A stretch of DNA of 5,626 nucleotides from Chloroflexota bacterium (lineage in GTDB: Bacteria; Chloroflexota; Limnocylindria; P2-11E). The notes beneath the pieces are model-generated. The model did not search any database and was not told the origin of the DNA. It worked only from the letters and a program-made list of their open reading frames with translations. This document shows, one piece after another, positions 1 to 5,626 of the stretch (its first letter is position 1; each line of letters begins with the position of its first letter). The translations under genes and the position numbers were made by a program. The stretch spans positions 1-5,626 of the forward strand of contig JANXXG010000319.1 of NCBI GenBank assembly GCA_025350745.1, read 5' to 3'.

Positions 1-935
1 ACCACAGCGGCCGTGTAGGTCACGGTGACGGTCCGGGTCTCTTGGACCTCGCCGCCCGTCGCGGTCTTCGCCACGACCCGGACCGTCTGTGGTCCGGCGA
101 CGAAGTTGACCGTGACCGCGAACCGCAGATCGGTGCCGATGGTCGCGGCCGCGCCGTTGACGGTGACGCTCGAGACGGACCGGTCGACCCGTCCCGAGAC
201 GGTCACCGGAGCGTTCGTATAGGTCCCGCCGTTCGCCGGCTGCTCGACGATCAGCTGCGGAGCCGGCGGTTCGTTCGATACCGGGACATTGAGCTGGATG
301 GTCCGCGCCGCCTGGGCGAGCTTGCCGGCGGGATCAAGGACCTGGACCTCGATGTGGTTGGGTCCAGGCTTCAGCGAGACCGTCACGCTGAACGTTCCGT
401 CGCGAGCAGGATGGATGTCGTTCAGCGTGTCCTGGCCGGGCGATACGCGAACGGTGATCCGGCCGTCGGGGTTCGTGCGGCCTTTGACGACGTACTCCGC
501 GACCTGTGAGACCGCATCTCCGGGCGGGTCGGTGATGTCGACGTGCGGCGCGACCGCGAAGTTCGTGAACTGGTAGTACACGTAGCCGATGAACAGAACG
601 ATGCCGGCCAGTACGACGACGGGGACGAGCACCGTCGGCGTGAAGATGAAGCTGCGCTTCACGAGCGGCTTCATCGGCGCGAACGAGCGCGCCGGCTCGC
701 TGCCGCCGCGCTCGCCGGTGTAGAGCGCGAGCATCTCCTCCGCATCGAGGTCGAGGTAGCCGGCGTAGTTCCGCAGGAAGCCTTTCGTATAGACGGTCCC
801 AGGGAGCGACTGATAGTCGCCGCTCTCGATGGCCAGCAAGAACTTCTCGCGGATCCTGGTGTCCTCGGCGGCCTGCGGCAAGGTCACACCCATTGCCTCG
901 CGCTGAAGGCGCAGCGCGTCGCCGAGGCGGGCCAT
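1..935 (-). CDS. rodZ: RodZ-like HTH transmembrane protein with extracytoplasmic Ig-like modules (3' truncated by window edge)
   Basis: The first 311 residues are present, with no stop before the window edge. The N-terminus is a RodZ-type helix-turn-helix: LGDALRLQREAMGVTLPQAAEDTRIREKFLLAIESGDYQSLPG at 4-46, then the family hallmark VYTKGFLRNYAGYLDLD at 48-64. A basic stretch with K89, K93 and R94 precedes one membrane span at about 97-120 (FTPTVLVPVVVLAGIVLFIGYVYY), giving a cytoplasmic N-terminus and an outside C-terminal part. The outside part holds two related beta-rich modules at about 129-216 and 226-308. RodZ links MreB filaments to the cell-wall machinery; that role is inferred here from the domain plan. 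The DUF4115 domain of E. coli RodZ is not recognisable in the visible part. The ATG directly abuts ftsK's TAG, with no clear Shine-Dalgarno; the later ATG at residue 15 would break the first HTH helix. Confidence 0.88.
   Translation of the reverse strand, partial: MARLGDALRLQREAMGVTLPQAAEDTRIREKFLLAIESGDYQSLPGTVYTKGFLRNYAGYLDLDAEEMLALYTGERGGSEPARSFAPMKPLVKRSFIFTPTVLVPVVVLAGIVLFIGYVYYQFTNFAVAPHVDITDPPGDAVSQVAEYVVKGRTNPDGRITVRVSPGQDTLNDIHPARDGTFSVTVSLKPGPNHIEVQVLDPAGKLAQAARTIQLNVPVSNEPPAPQLIVEQPANGGTYTNAPVTVSGRVDRSVSSVTVNGAAATIGTDLRFAVTVNFVAGPQTVRVVAKTATGGEVQETRTVTVTYTAAV
12..551 (-). repeat. Tandem Ig-like (beta-sandwich) modules in the RodZ-like protein
   Basis: Two protein-level repeats of about 85 residues lie outside the membrane: residues 129-216 (bases 288-551) and 226-308 (bases 12-260). 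They share an ordered pattern: an opening hydrophobic strand ending in Pro (VDITDPP / LIVEQPA), a VxG step (VVKGR / TVSGR), a central strand (ITVRV / SVTVN), an aromatic turn (TFSVTV / RFAVTV), then PGPNHIEVQV / AGPQTVRVVA, and a closing RTIQLNV / RTVTVTY. This is the style of bacterial Ig-like domains found in secreted and surface proteins. Identity between the copies is low, so the duplication is old or the modules were joined separately. Further copies could follow beyond the window. Confidence 0.7.
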
Positions 936-938
936 CTA
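933..938 (-). other. In-frame TAG-ATG junction between ftsK and rodZ
   Basis: The ftsK amber stop (936-938) is followed with no spacer by the rodZ ATG (933-935). The distance between the two start codons, 2238 bases, is a multiple of three, so both genes lie in one reading frame broken by a single TAG. The upstream bases (GACGACAGC) hold no clear ribosome site. Confidence 0.9.
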
Positions 939-3173
939 GCTGTCGTCTGCCGGGCTCGCCGATGGGCGCGCCCCGTAGACCTGCCGCATCTTGCCCGGAC
1001 CAACGGATGGGCCGACGACGCCTTCCTGCTCCATGATGTCGATGAGGCGACCGGCGCGGGCGAACCCGACGGTCATCTTCCGCTGCAGCATCGAAACGGA
1101 CGCCTGCCCGGCGCGCCGGACGATATCGACGGCCTCCTCGTAGCGGTCATCCTCGATGTCCGAGTCGCCACCGTCCTCGCGCTGTTTGGCGCGGTCCTGG
1201 TCCTCGAGGATCTCGAGCTTGTATTTCGGCTCGCGCTGCTGCTTCCAGTGACGGGTCACGGCCTCGATCTCCCGGTCCGACACGTAGACGCCCTGGGCGC
1301 GGATCGGCTTCGGAACATCAGGTGGGAGCACGAGCATGTCGCCGCGACCGAGCAGCTTCTCGGCGCCGGTCATGTCGAGGATGGTCCGCGAGTCCGTGCC
1401 GGACGCGGTGGCGAACGCGATCCGTGCCGGGATGTTCGCCTTGATGAGACCGGTGATCACGTCCACCGAAGGCCGCTGCGTGGCGACGACGAGATGGATA
1501 CCGGTGGCCCGCGCCAGCTGGGCGAGGCGGGTGATCGCCTTCTCCACCTGGATCGGCGCCGACATCATCAGGTCGGCGAGCTCGTCGACGATGAGGACGA
1601 TGTACGGCACCCGATCCGGTCCGCTCCGCACGGCGTTGTAGGCCTCGATGTTGCGAGCCGTCGCGCGCGCGAAGAGCCGATACCGGCGATCCATTTCGCC
1701 GACCGCCCAATAGAGGGCGTTCAGGATCTTGTCGTGGTCGGTGACGACGGGAACGACCAGATGCGGGATGTTGTTGAATCCCGCGAGCTCGACCCGTTTC
1801 GGGTCGGCGAGGATCAGCCGGACCTCGTCGGGCGTCGAGGTCATGAGCAGGCTGCAGATGATCGAGTTGATGGAGACGCTCTTGCCCGAGCCCGTCTGTC
1901 CGGCGATCAGCAGATGCGGTAGCCGTGCCAGATCCTGAACGATCGGCGTACCGGTGACGTCGCGGCCCAGGGCCACGGAGAGCTTCGAGGTGGCGTCCTT
2001 GAACATCGCTGTCTCGGCGACGTCCCGCAGCGTCACCATCCCGATCGACAGGTTCGGGACTTCGATACCGACGACGCTCTTCCCCGGCACCGGGGCTTCG
2101 ATGCGCAGCGTCCGCGCAGCGAGCGCGAGCGAAAGGTCTGAGTCCAGAGCCTCGATCCGCGAGAGCTTCACGCCGGCCGCGGGCTTCAGCTCGTACCGCG
2201 TGACGACCGGCCCGACGCTGACCTCAACGACCTTCGCCGCGATGTTGAAATGCGCGAGGGTCTCTTCGATGATGCGGGTGTTCCGCATCACCTCGTCCTT
2301 GCCGGAGCGCGCGGCCGAGCCCTCTTCAAGGAGCTCCAGCGAAGGCAGGACCCATGGGACGGCCGGCGGGTCGGCGTGCATGACGCCTTCGGCCGCGACG
2401 ATCGCCGACGGCAGCCCGGCGAGGGCGCCGCCGGGGGGCAGGATCTGCACCGGCACGAACGGCAGGATCTCCTGCTGCGCGACGGTCTTCACCGGCTTCC
2501 GGATCGGCCGCTCTTCCTGCATGTTGATCTTGAGCGGGGTTTCATCTTCTGAATGGGGCTCGGGCACGGCCCGCAAAGCCGGTCGCGCCCGCACGGAGGA
2601 CGCGGTGGCCTCGAATCGGGGTGCCGTTCCGCCCGGGAGCGCGACGCCGGGCCGGAAGCCGAACTGCGGCCGGCGGTCGAGCGCAGGTCGAGCGAGCTCC
2701 TGGACCGTCCGGTTCGCGGCGATGACGACGCCGATGACAAGGACCGCGAGCAGCACGATGATCCCGCCGGCGTTGCCGAGGGCCTTCGTCGAGGCACCCC
2801 CGAGCGCATGGCCAAGCCACCCGCCGTTGCCGGTCGCGACATCCGCGACGCCAAGGAGCGCCGCGACGATCAGCAGCGCGCCGATCCCTGGGAGGAGCAG
2901 CCGGCGCGCGAGCGCCCGCCGCCACACGACGGCAGCGGCGACGAAGAACAGGATCGGGACGAGTGCGGCACCCCAGCCCAAGAGGTCGGTCATGACGCGG
3001 TGCCACCAGTCGAGCACGGAGCCGCCGGTGGACAGCAGCGCGACGGCCGAAAGCAGCCCGAACAGTCCGAGCGCGACCCCGATGATGTGGTCCCGCACCT
3101 CTTCGCGCATTCGGGCTCCCGGCGTTGCTTCGCGGCGGCTCGTGGGCCTTCGAGCGGTGCTCTTCTTCGCCAT
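936..3173 (-). CDS. ftsK: FtsK/SpoIIIE-family DNA translocase
   Basis: This 745-residue membrane-anchored ATPase pumps double-stranded DNA through the closing septum and helps resolve chromosome dimers. Domains in order: a basic N-terminus; four predicted membrane spans at about 30-49, 65-84, 92-112 and 135-153; a short linker to about 285 rich in Pro, Ala and Arg; the alpha/beta motor with Walker A GQTGSGKS at 425-432, LADPKRVEL at 455-463, Walker B IVLIVDE at 525-531 and ATQRPSVDVITG at 564-575; an acidic hinge near 657-676; and a winged-helix gamma domain at about 677-733 (SMLQRKMTVGFARAGRLIDIMEQEGVVGP), which reads polar DNA sequences in the family. The linker is far shorter than in E. 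coli FtsK and is of the size seen in SpoIIIE-type proteins. ATG start at 3171-3173 overlaps the RNase J stop by one base. An AGGT lies only 3 bases before it, so coupling rather than a strong ribosome site is likely. Confidence 0.97.
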   Translation of the reverse strand: MAKKSTARRPTSRREATPGARMREEVRDHIIGVALGLFGLLSAVALLSTGGSVLDWWHRVMTDLLGWGAALVPILFFVAAAVVWRRALARRLLLPGIGALLIVAALLGVADVATGNGGWLGHALGGASTKALGNAGGIIVLLAVLVIGVVIAANRTVQELARPALDRRPQFGFRPGVALPGGTAPRFEATASSVRARPALRAVPEPHSEDETPLKINMQEERPIRKPVKTVAQQEILPFVPVQILPPGGALAGLPSAIVAAEGVMHADPPAVPWVLPSLELLEEGSAARSGKDEVMRNTRIIEETLAHFNIAAKVVEVSVGPVVTRYELKPAAGVKLSRIEALDSDLSLALAARTLRIEAPVPGKSVVGIEVPNLSIGMVTLRDVAETAMFKDATSKLSVALGRDVTGTPIVQDLARLPHLLIAGQTGSGKSVSINSIICSLLMTSTPDEVRLILADPKRVELAGFNNIPHLVVPVVTDHDKILNALYWAVGEMDRRYRLFARATARNIEAYNAVRSGPDRVPYIVLIVDELADLMMSAPIQVEKAITRLAQLARATGIHLVVATQRPSVDVITGLIKANIPARIAFATASGTDSRTILDMTGAEKLLGRGDMLVLPPDVPKPIRAQGVYVSDREIEAVTRHWKQQREPKYKLEILEDQDRAKQREDGGDSDIEDDRYEEAVDIVRRAGQASVSMLQRKMTVGFARAGRLIDIMEQEGVVGPSVGPGKMRQVYGARPSASPADDS

Positions 3174-3175
3174 CA
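3171..3175 (-). other. TGATG stop/start overlap between rnj and ftsK
   Basis: The RNase J TGA (3173-3175) shares its last base with the ftsK ATG (3171-3173). This is a classic arrangement for termination-reinitiation coupling. The AGGT at 3177-3180 is only 3 bases from the ATG, closer than an effective Shine-Dalgarno usually is. Confidence 0.9.
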
Positions 3176-4837
3176 GACCTGCATGATGACCGGCAGCACC
3201 ATCGGCCGCCGTTTGGTCCGGTCATAGAGGAACGACGAGAGACTCTCGTGGATCGCGTTCTTGAGGGCTGATACCTCGGCGAGGTGCGGCCCGGTCTGGG
3301 CCCGGCTCAATCCCTCGAGCACCTTCTTCCGGGCTTCTTCGATGAGCGCGGAGGCGTCCTCCTCCGGGACGAAGCCGCGGGTGGTGATGTCCGGCCCCGC
3401 GACGACCGCGCCGGTCTGCTGTTCGATCGTGACGACGACGAGGAATATGCCCTCGGTGCCGATCGACACGCGATCGCGCATGACCGACTGGCTGACGTCC
3501 CCGACGCCGAGGCCGTCGACGTACACCTGACCGCTGGCCACGTGCTCGCCGACCTTTGCTCCGCGGTCGCTGATCTCGAGGACGTCGCCGTTCGTGATGA
3601 TGAATGACTTGTCCGGATCGACTCCGAGGTCGATCGCCATCCGCGCGTGACGCACGAGCATCCGGTATTCGCCGTGGATCGGCACGAAGTGCTTCGGTTG
3701 GAGGATGTTGAGCAACAGCTTGAGCTCTTCCTGGCTCGCGTGGCCCGAGACGTGCGGCCGATTCGCGGCCTCGTACACGACCTCGGCCCCGAGCTTGAAA
3801 AGGTTGTCGACCGTTCGGCTGACGAGCTCCTCGTTGCCCGGGATCGGGTTGGAGGACATCACCACGGTGTCTCCCTCCTTCACCGCGACGTGACGGTGGT
3901 CGCCAAGGGCCATCCGCGACAGCGCGCTCGTCGGCTCGCCCTGGCTGCCCGTGGTGATGATGCACAGCTCGTGGTCAGGGAACTTCCCGATGTCGCCGGC
4001 ATGGATGATGGCGCCCTCGGGGTACTCGAGGTAGCCAAGCTCCTTCGCGGTCTTCGTGTAGTTCTCCATGGAGCGGCCGATGATCGCGGTCTTCCTGCCC
4101 CAGGCGCTCGCGATATCCACGATCTGCTTGATGCGGGAGATGTTCGATGCGAACGTCGTCGTGATGATCCGGCCCTGCGCGCGGGACATGATGCCGTCGA
4201 AGATCTCGCCGACGTGTCGTTCGGAGGGCGTGTATCCCGGCACCTCCGCGCGGGTCGAGTCCGACATCAGGAGCATGACGCCCTTCGCCGCGATCTCAGA
4301 GAGACGGGCGAAGTCGGTCTGCCTGCCGTCCACCGGCGTGTGATCGAACTTCCAGTCGCCGGAGTGCACGATCGTGCCCTGCGCGGTCTCGATGGTCATC
4401 CCGACCGCGTCGGGGATGCTGTGGCATACGTAGTATGAATCGCAGCTGAACGGCCCCACCTGGAACGGGGTGCCGGGGGCGATCTCGCGGAAGATCGTCT
4501 TGTCGGCGAGCTTGTGCTCGCGGAGCTTCGTCTTGATCAGGCCGAGCGTGAGCTTGGTGCCGTGGATCGGCACGAGCGGGAAGTCCCGGAGGACGTACGG
4601 CAGCGCGCCGATGTGATCCTCGTGCGCGTGCGTGATCAGGATGCCGCGGACCTTGTCCTTGCGCTCGCGGAGGTAGCGAATGTCGGGGATGACGATGTCG
4701 ATGCCCGGCATCTGCTCGTCCGGGAACATGAGCCCCGAGTCGACGATGACGATGTCGTTGCCCTGTTCGATGACCATCATGTTCTTGCCGATCTCACCGA
4801 CGCCACCCATGGGGATGACGCGGACCGGGCTAGCCAA
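3173..4837 (-). CDS. rnj: Ribonuclease J (metallo-beta-lactamase / beta-CASP exo- and endoribonuclease)
   Basis: This 554-residue protein is full length for the family (about 555). RNase J is a cytoplasmic Zn-dependent nuclease that degrades RNA 5' to 3' from monophosphorylated ends and can also cut internally; it acts in mRNA decay and rRNA maturation. Visible motifs: the N-terminal strand VRVIPMGGVGEIGKN; HAHEDH at 70-75 with metal ligands H70, H72, D74 and H75; CHSIPDA with H139; HSGDWKFD with D161; the beta-CASP region with DSTRAEVPG at 193-201 and TTGSQGEP at 295-302; SGHAS at 364-368, which binds the RNA 5' phosphate in the family; and IHGEYRM with H388, the last metal ligand. The C-terminal domain ends in RRPMVLPVIM, as usual. 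The start is TTG at 4835-4837: an in-frame TGA at 4844-4846 rules out anything longer, and the next ATG (residue 10) would remove the first beta strand. Translation is probably coupled to the glycosylase gene. Confidence 0.97.
   Translation of the reverse strand: MASPVRVIPMGGVGEIGKNMMVIEQGNDIVIVDSGLMFPDEQMPGIDIVIPDIRYLRERKDKVRGILITHAHEDHIGALPYVLRDFPLVPIHGTKLTLGLIKTKLREHKLADKTIFREIAPGTPFQVGPFSCDSYYVCHSIPDAVGMTIETAQGTIVHSGDWKFDHTPVDGRQTDFARLSEIAAKGVMLLMSDSTRAEVPGYTPSERHVGEIFDGIMSRAQGRIITTTFASNISRIKQIVDIASAWGRKTAIIGRSMENYTKTAKELGYLEYPEGAIIHAGDIGKFPDHELCIITTGSQGEPTSALSRMALGDHRHVAVKEGDTVVMSSNPIPGNEELVSRTVDNLFKLGAEVVYEAANRPHVSGHASQEELKLLLNILQPKHFVPIHGEYRMLVRHARMAIDLGVDPDKSFIITNGDVLEISDRGAKVGEHVASGQVYVDGLGVGDVSQSVMRDRVSIGTEGIFLVVVTIEQQTGAVVAGPDITTRGFVPEEDASALIEEARKKVLEGLSRAQTGPHLAEVSALKNAIHESLSSFLYDRTKRRPMVLPVIMQV
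4830..4837 (-). other. 8-base gene overlap, udg stop / rnj TTG start
   Basis: The glycosylase TAG (4830-4832) lies inside the second codon region of RNase J, whose TTG start is at 4835-4837. An in-frame TGA at 4844-4846 caps the RNase J frame upstream. The nearest purine-rich match, GGAG at 4851-4854, is 13 bases before the TTG, which is longer than usual. A rare start codon with a poor ribosome site and an overlap suggests translation by ribosomes finishing udg. Confidence 0.8.
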
Positions 4838-5450
4838 GGAGGGTCATCTGCTCCGGCGTCTTCGCCGGCACGGGCTCGGGTGCGACGGTCGCTGGTCGCG
4901 GCGCCGTCTCAAGGAACTTCGCGAGCGCCTCGAAGTCCTTCTTCAGATCAGCTCGAAGCGAAGGTTGATGCAGCGCGGCTGCGGGATGGAAGACCGGGAA
5001 AATGGTGATGCCGTCCTTCTTTCGCGCGTGTCCGTGGACACGCGATATGGATTCGCCGGGAAAGAACTTGTACATGGCGTGGCGGCCAAGGGTCACGACG
5101 ACCTTCGGCTTGAGGGCCGCGAGGTGCCGCTCGAACCAGACGTGGCACGCAGCCACCTCCTCCGGGAGCGGATCACGGTTCTCCGGCGGCCGGTGCCGCA
5201 CGACGTTCGTGATGAACACCTTGGTGCGGTCCAGGCCGATGCCGGCCAGGAGCTGATCGAGCAGCTGGCCGGCGGCGCCCACGAACGGACGGCCCTGCAC
5301 GTCCTCGTTGTAGCCAGGCGCCTCGCCGAGGAAGAGGATGCCGGACTCGGCGCTCCCCTCGCCCGGGACGGCCTGTTTCGCGCTCCGGTGGAGCGGGCAG
5401 GCCGTGCACGCGCCGATCTCGTCGGCCAGCAGGGCGAGAGGGTCATCCAC
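4830..5450 (-). CDS. udg: Uracil-DNA glycosylase, family 4 type (iron-sulfur UDG)
   Basis: This 206-residue protein removes uracil from DNA and so starts base-excision repair of deaminated cytosine. Seen in the sequence: CTACPLH near the N-terminus (C15 and C18, two Fe-S ligands); the active-site motif GEAPGYNED at 42-50, followed by GRPFVGAAGQLLD; TNVVRHRPPENRDP at 81-94; AAC with C102, another Fe-S ligand; and motif 2, FHPAA, with H155 near 154-158. Length and motif order match family-4 enzymes such as Thermus UDGa. The third cluster ligand, normally Cys in a KCRPP context, is H86 here. The long basic insert typical of UdgX is absent. The tail ends EQMTLLG and resembles a sliding-clamp-binding peptide. 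The start is GTG at 5448-5450; no upstream in-frame start codon is available and no clear Shine-Dalgarno is visible. Its last 8 bases overlap the RNase J gene. Confidence 0.93.
   Translation of the reverse strand: MDDPLALLADEIGACTACPLHRSAKQAVPGEGSAESGILFLGEAPGYNEDVQGRPFVGAAGQLLDQLLAGIGLDRTKVFITNVVRHRPPENRDPLPEEVAACHVWFERHLAALKPKVVVTLGRHAMYKFFPGESISRVHGHARKKDGITIFPVFHPAAALHQPSLRADLKKDFEALAKFLETAPRPATVAPEPVPAKTPEQMTLLG
5025..5044. repeat. Perfect 9-bp inverted repeat inside udg
   Basis: The arms CGCGTGTCC (5025-5033) and GGACACGCG (5036-5044) are exact reverse complements around a 2-base centre. In RNA the likely form is an 8-bp stem with a 4-base loop. It lies within codons for the SRVHGHAR segment (residues about 136-142) of the glycosylase. 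No T-run follows on either strand, so it is not an intrinsic terminator. It may be a by-product of coding sequence. Confidence 0.6.
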
Positions 5451-5458
5451 GTCGTTGA

Positions 5459-5626
5459 TTATCGGCTTGCCGGTGCTTTTCGGGCCAGATAGACGACGTC
5501 GGTGTACGGACGACCGGGCATCTCGATCACGTCCACCAGGAAGCCCGCCCGCTCGAACATCGCGAGGGCCTCCTGGCGCGACAGGAAATGCAGGCCGGTG
5601 GTGGCCCCGCGGGTCAGGCCGATCGC
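5459..5626 (-). CDS. C-terminal end of a probable class I SAM-dependent methyltransferase (5' truncated by window edge)
   Basis: Only the last 55 residues and the TAA stop are present; the frame is open from the window edge. The visible tail has the pattern GLHFLSRQEALAMFERAGF, then a hydrophobic strand (LVDVIEM), then YTDVVYLARK. A 'fLs.eEa..lfe.AGF.v..v' helix followed by a last beta strand such as 'Y.dvvylAr' is what usually closes small class I methyltransferases. The AdoMet-binding glycine motif would lie upstream, outside the window, so neither the family nor the substrate can be confirmed. The gene ends 8 bases before the glycosylase start and probably shares its transcript. The assignment rests on a short tail only; other Rossmann-fold enzymes are possible. 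Confidence 0.5.
   Translation of the reverse strand, partial: AIGLTRGATTGLHFLSRQEALAMFERAGFLVDVIEMPGRPYTDVVYLARKAPASR

Noticed and set aside
543..1922. A 459-residue open frame on the plus strand, antisense to rodZ and ftsK.
   Set aside because: It lies opposite clear ftsK and rodZ coding sequence, its product is rich in Arg, Asp, Val and His without any recognisable domain, and long antisense frames are normal in high-GC DNA.
2082..2095. Inverted repeat CCCCGG-CA-CCGGGG as a possible terminator hairpin.
   Set aside because: It sits inside ftsK in the codons for the conserved APVPGKS segment, has arms of only 6 bp and no T-run after it.
1954..3186. A 410-residue plus-strand frame opposite the N-terminal half of ftsK.
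   Set aside because: The product is a low-complexity Ser/Arg/Ala/Thr/Pro string typical of a shadow frame, with no motif and full overlap with a certain gene.
3647..4438. Plus-strand frame of 263 residues opposite RNase J.
   Set aside because: Composition dominated by Arg, Asp, Val and Leu and no domain; it is the complement of conserved RNase J codons.
5451..5458. Possible promoter or ribosome site between the methyltransferase and udg genes.
   Set aside because: The gap is 8 bases (TCAACGAC on the coding strand) with no purine-rich SD match and no room for a promoter.
4680..5492. Plus-strand frame of 270 residues crossing the rnj-udg junction.
   Set aside because: It is antisense to two conserved genes and shows no motif of its own.
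1..5626. Search for a novel defence system, mobile element, CRISPR array, tRNA or rRNA.
   Set aside because: All but 8 bases of the window are accounted for by five housekeeping-type genes, and no repeat array, transposase or RNA gene signature was seen on either strand.

Overview
The window is a tightly packed, single-direction gene block read entirely on the minus strand. Base composition is high in G+C, about two-thirds by eye. In transcription order (high to low coordinates) it holds: the 3' end of a probable class I SAM-dependent methyltransferase, a family-4-like uracil-DNA glycosylase, ribonuclease J, an FtsK/SpoIIIE DNA translocase, and the first 311 residues of a RodZ-like helix-turn-helix membrane protein that runs off the left edge. 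The RodZ-like gene has no stop inside the window, so a start-to-stop ORF search misses it; I translated it by hand.

No intergenic gap is longer than 8 bases. The methyltransferase and glycosylase genes are 8 bases apart. The glycosylase and RNase J genes overlap by 8 bases, RNase J and ftsK share one base (TGATG), and ftsK's TAG is followed at once, in the same reading frame, by the ATG of rodZ. This implies one polycistronic transcript with translational coupling. There is no room for dedicated promoters or terminators between genes, so the operon's promoter and terminator should lie outside the window.

The host is probably a high-GC bacterium of the Terrabacteria side. An RNase J followed by ftsK and a RodZ-like gene, the DPKRVEL variant in the FtsK motor, a family-4-type iron-sulfur UDG, and the extracytoplasmic Ig-like modules of the RodZ-like protein together suggest Chloroflexota. 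That placement is inference and not proven.

Functionally this is a housekeeping block: base-excision repair of deaminated cytosine, RNA maturation and decay, chromosome translocation at the septum, and cell-shape or envelope organisation. I see no mobile element, tRNA, rRNA, CRISPR array or defence system. The points that deserve attention are local: a histidine where family-4 UDGs usually have the third Fe-S cysteine, a clamp-binding-like tail on that enzyme, the in-frame TAG-ATG junction between ftsK and rodZ, and the tandem Ig-like modules of the RodZ-like protein.
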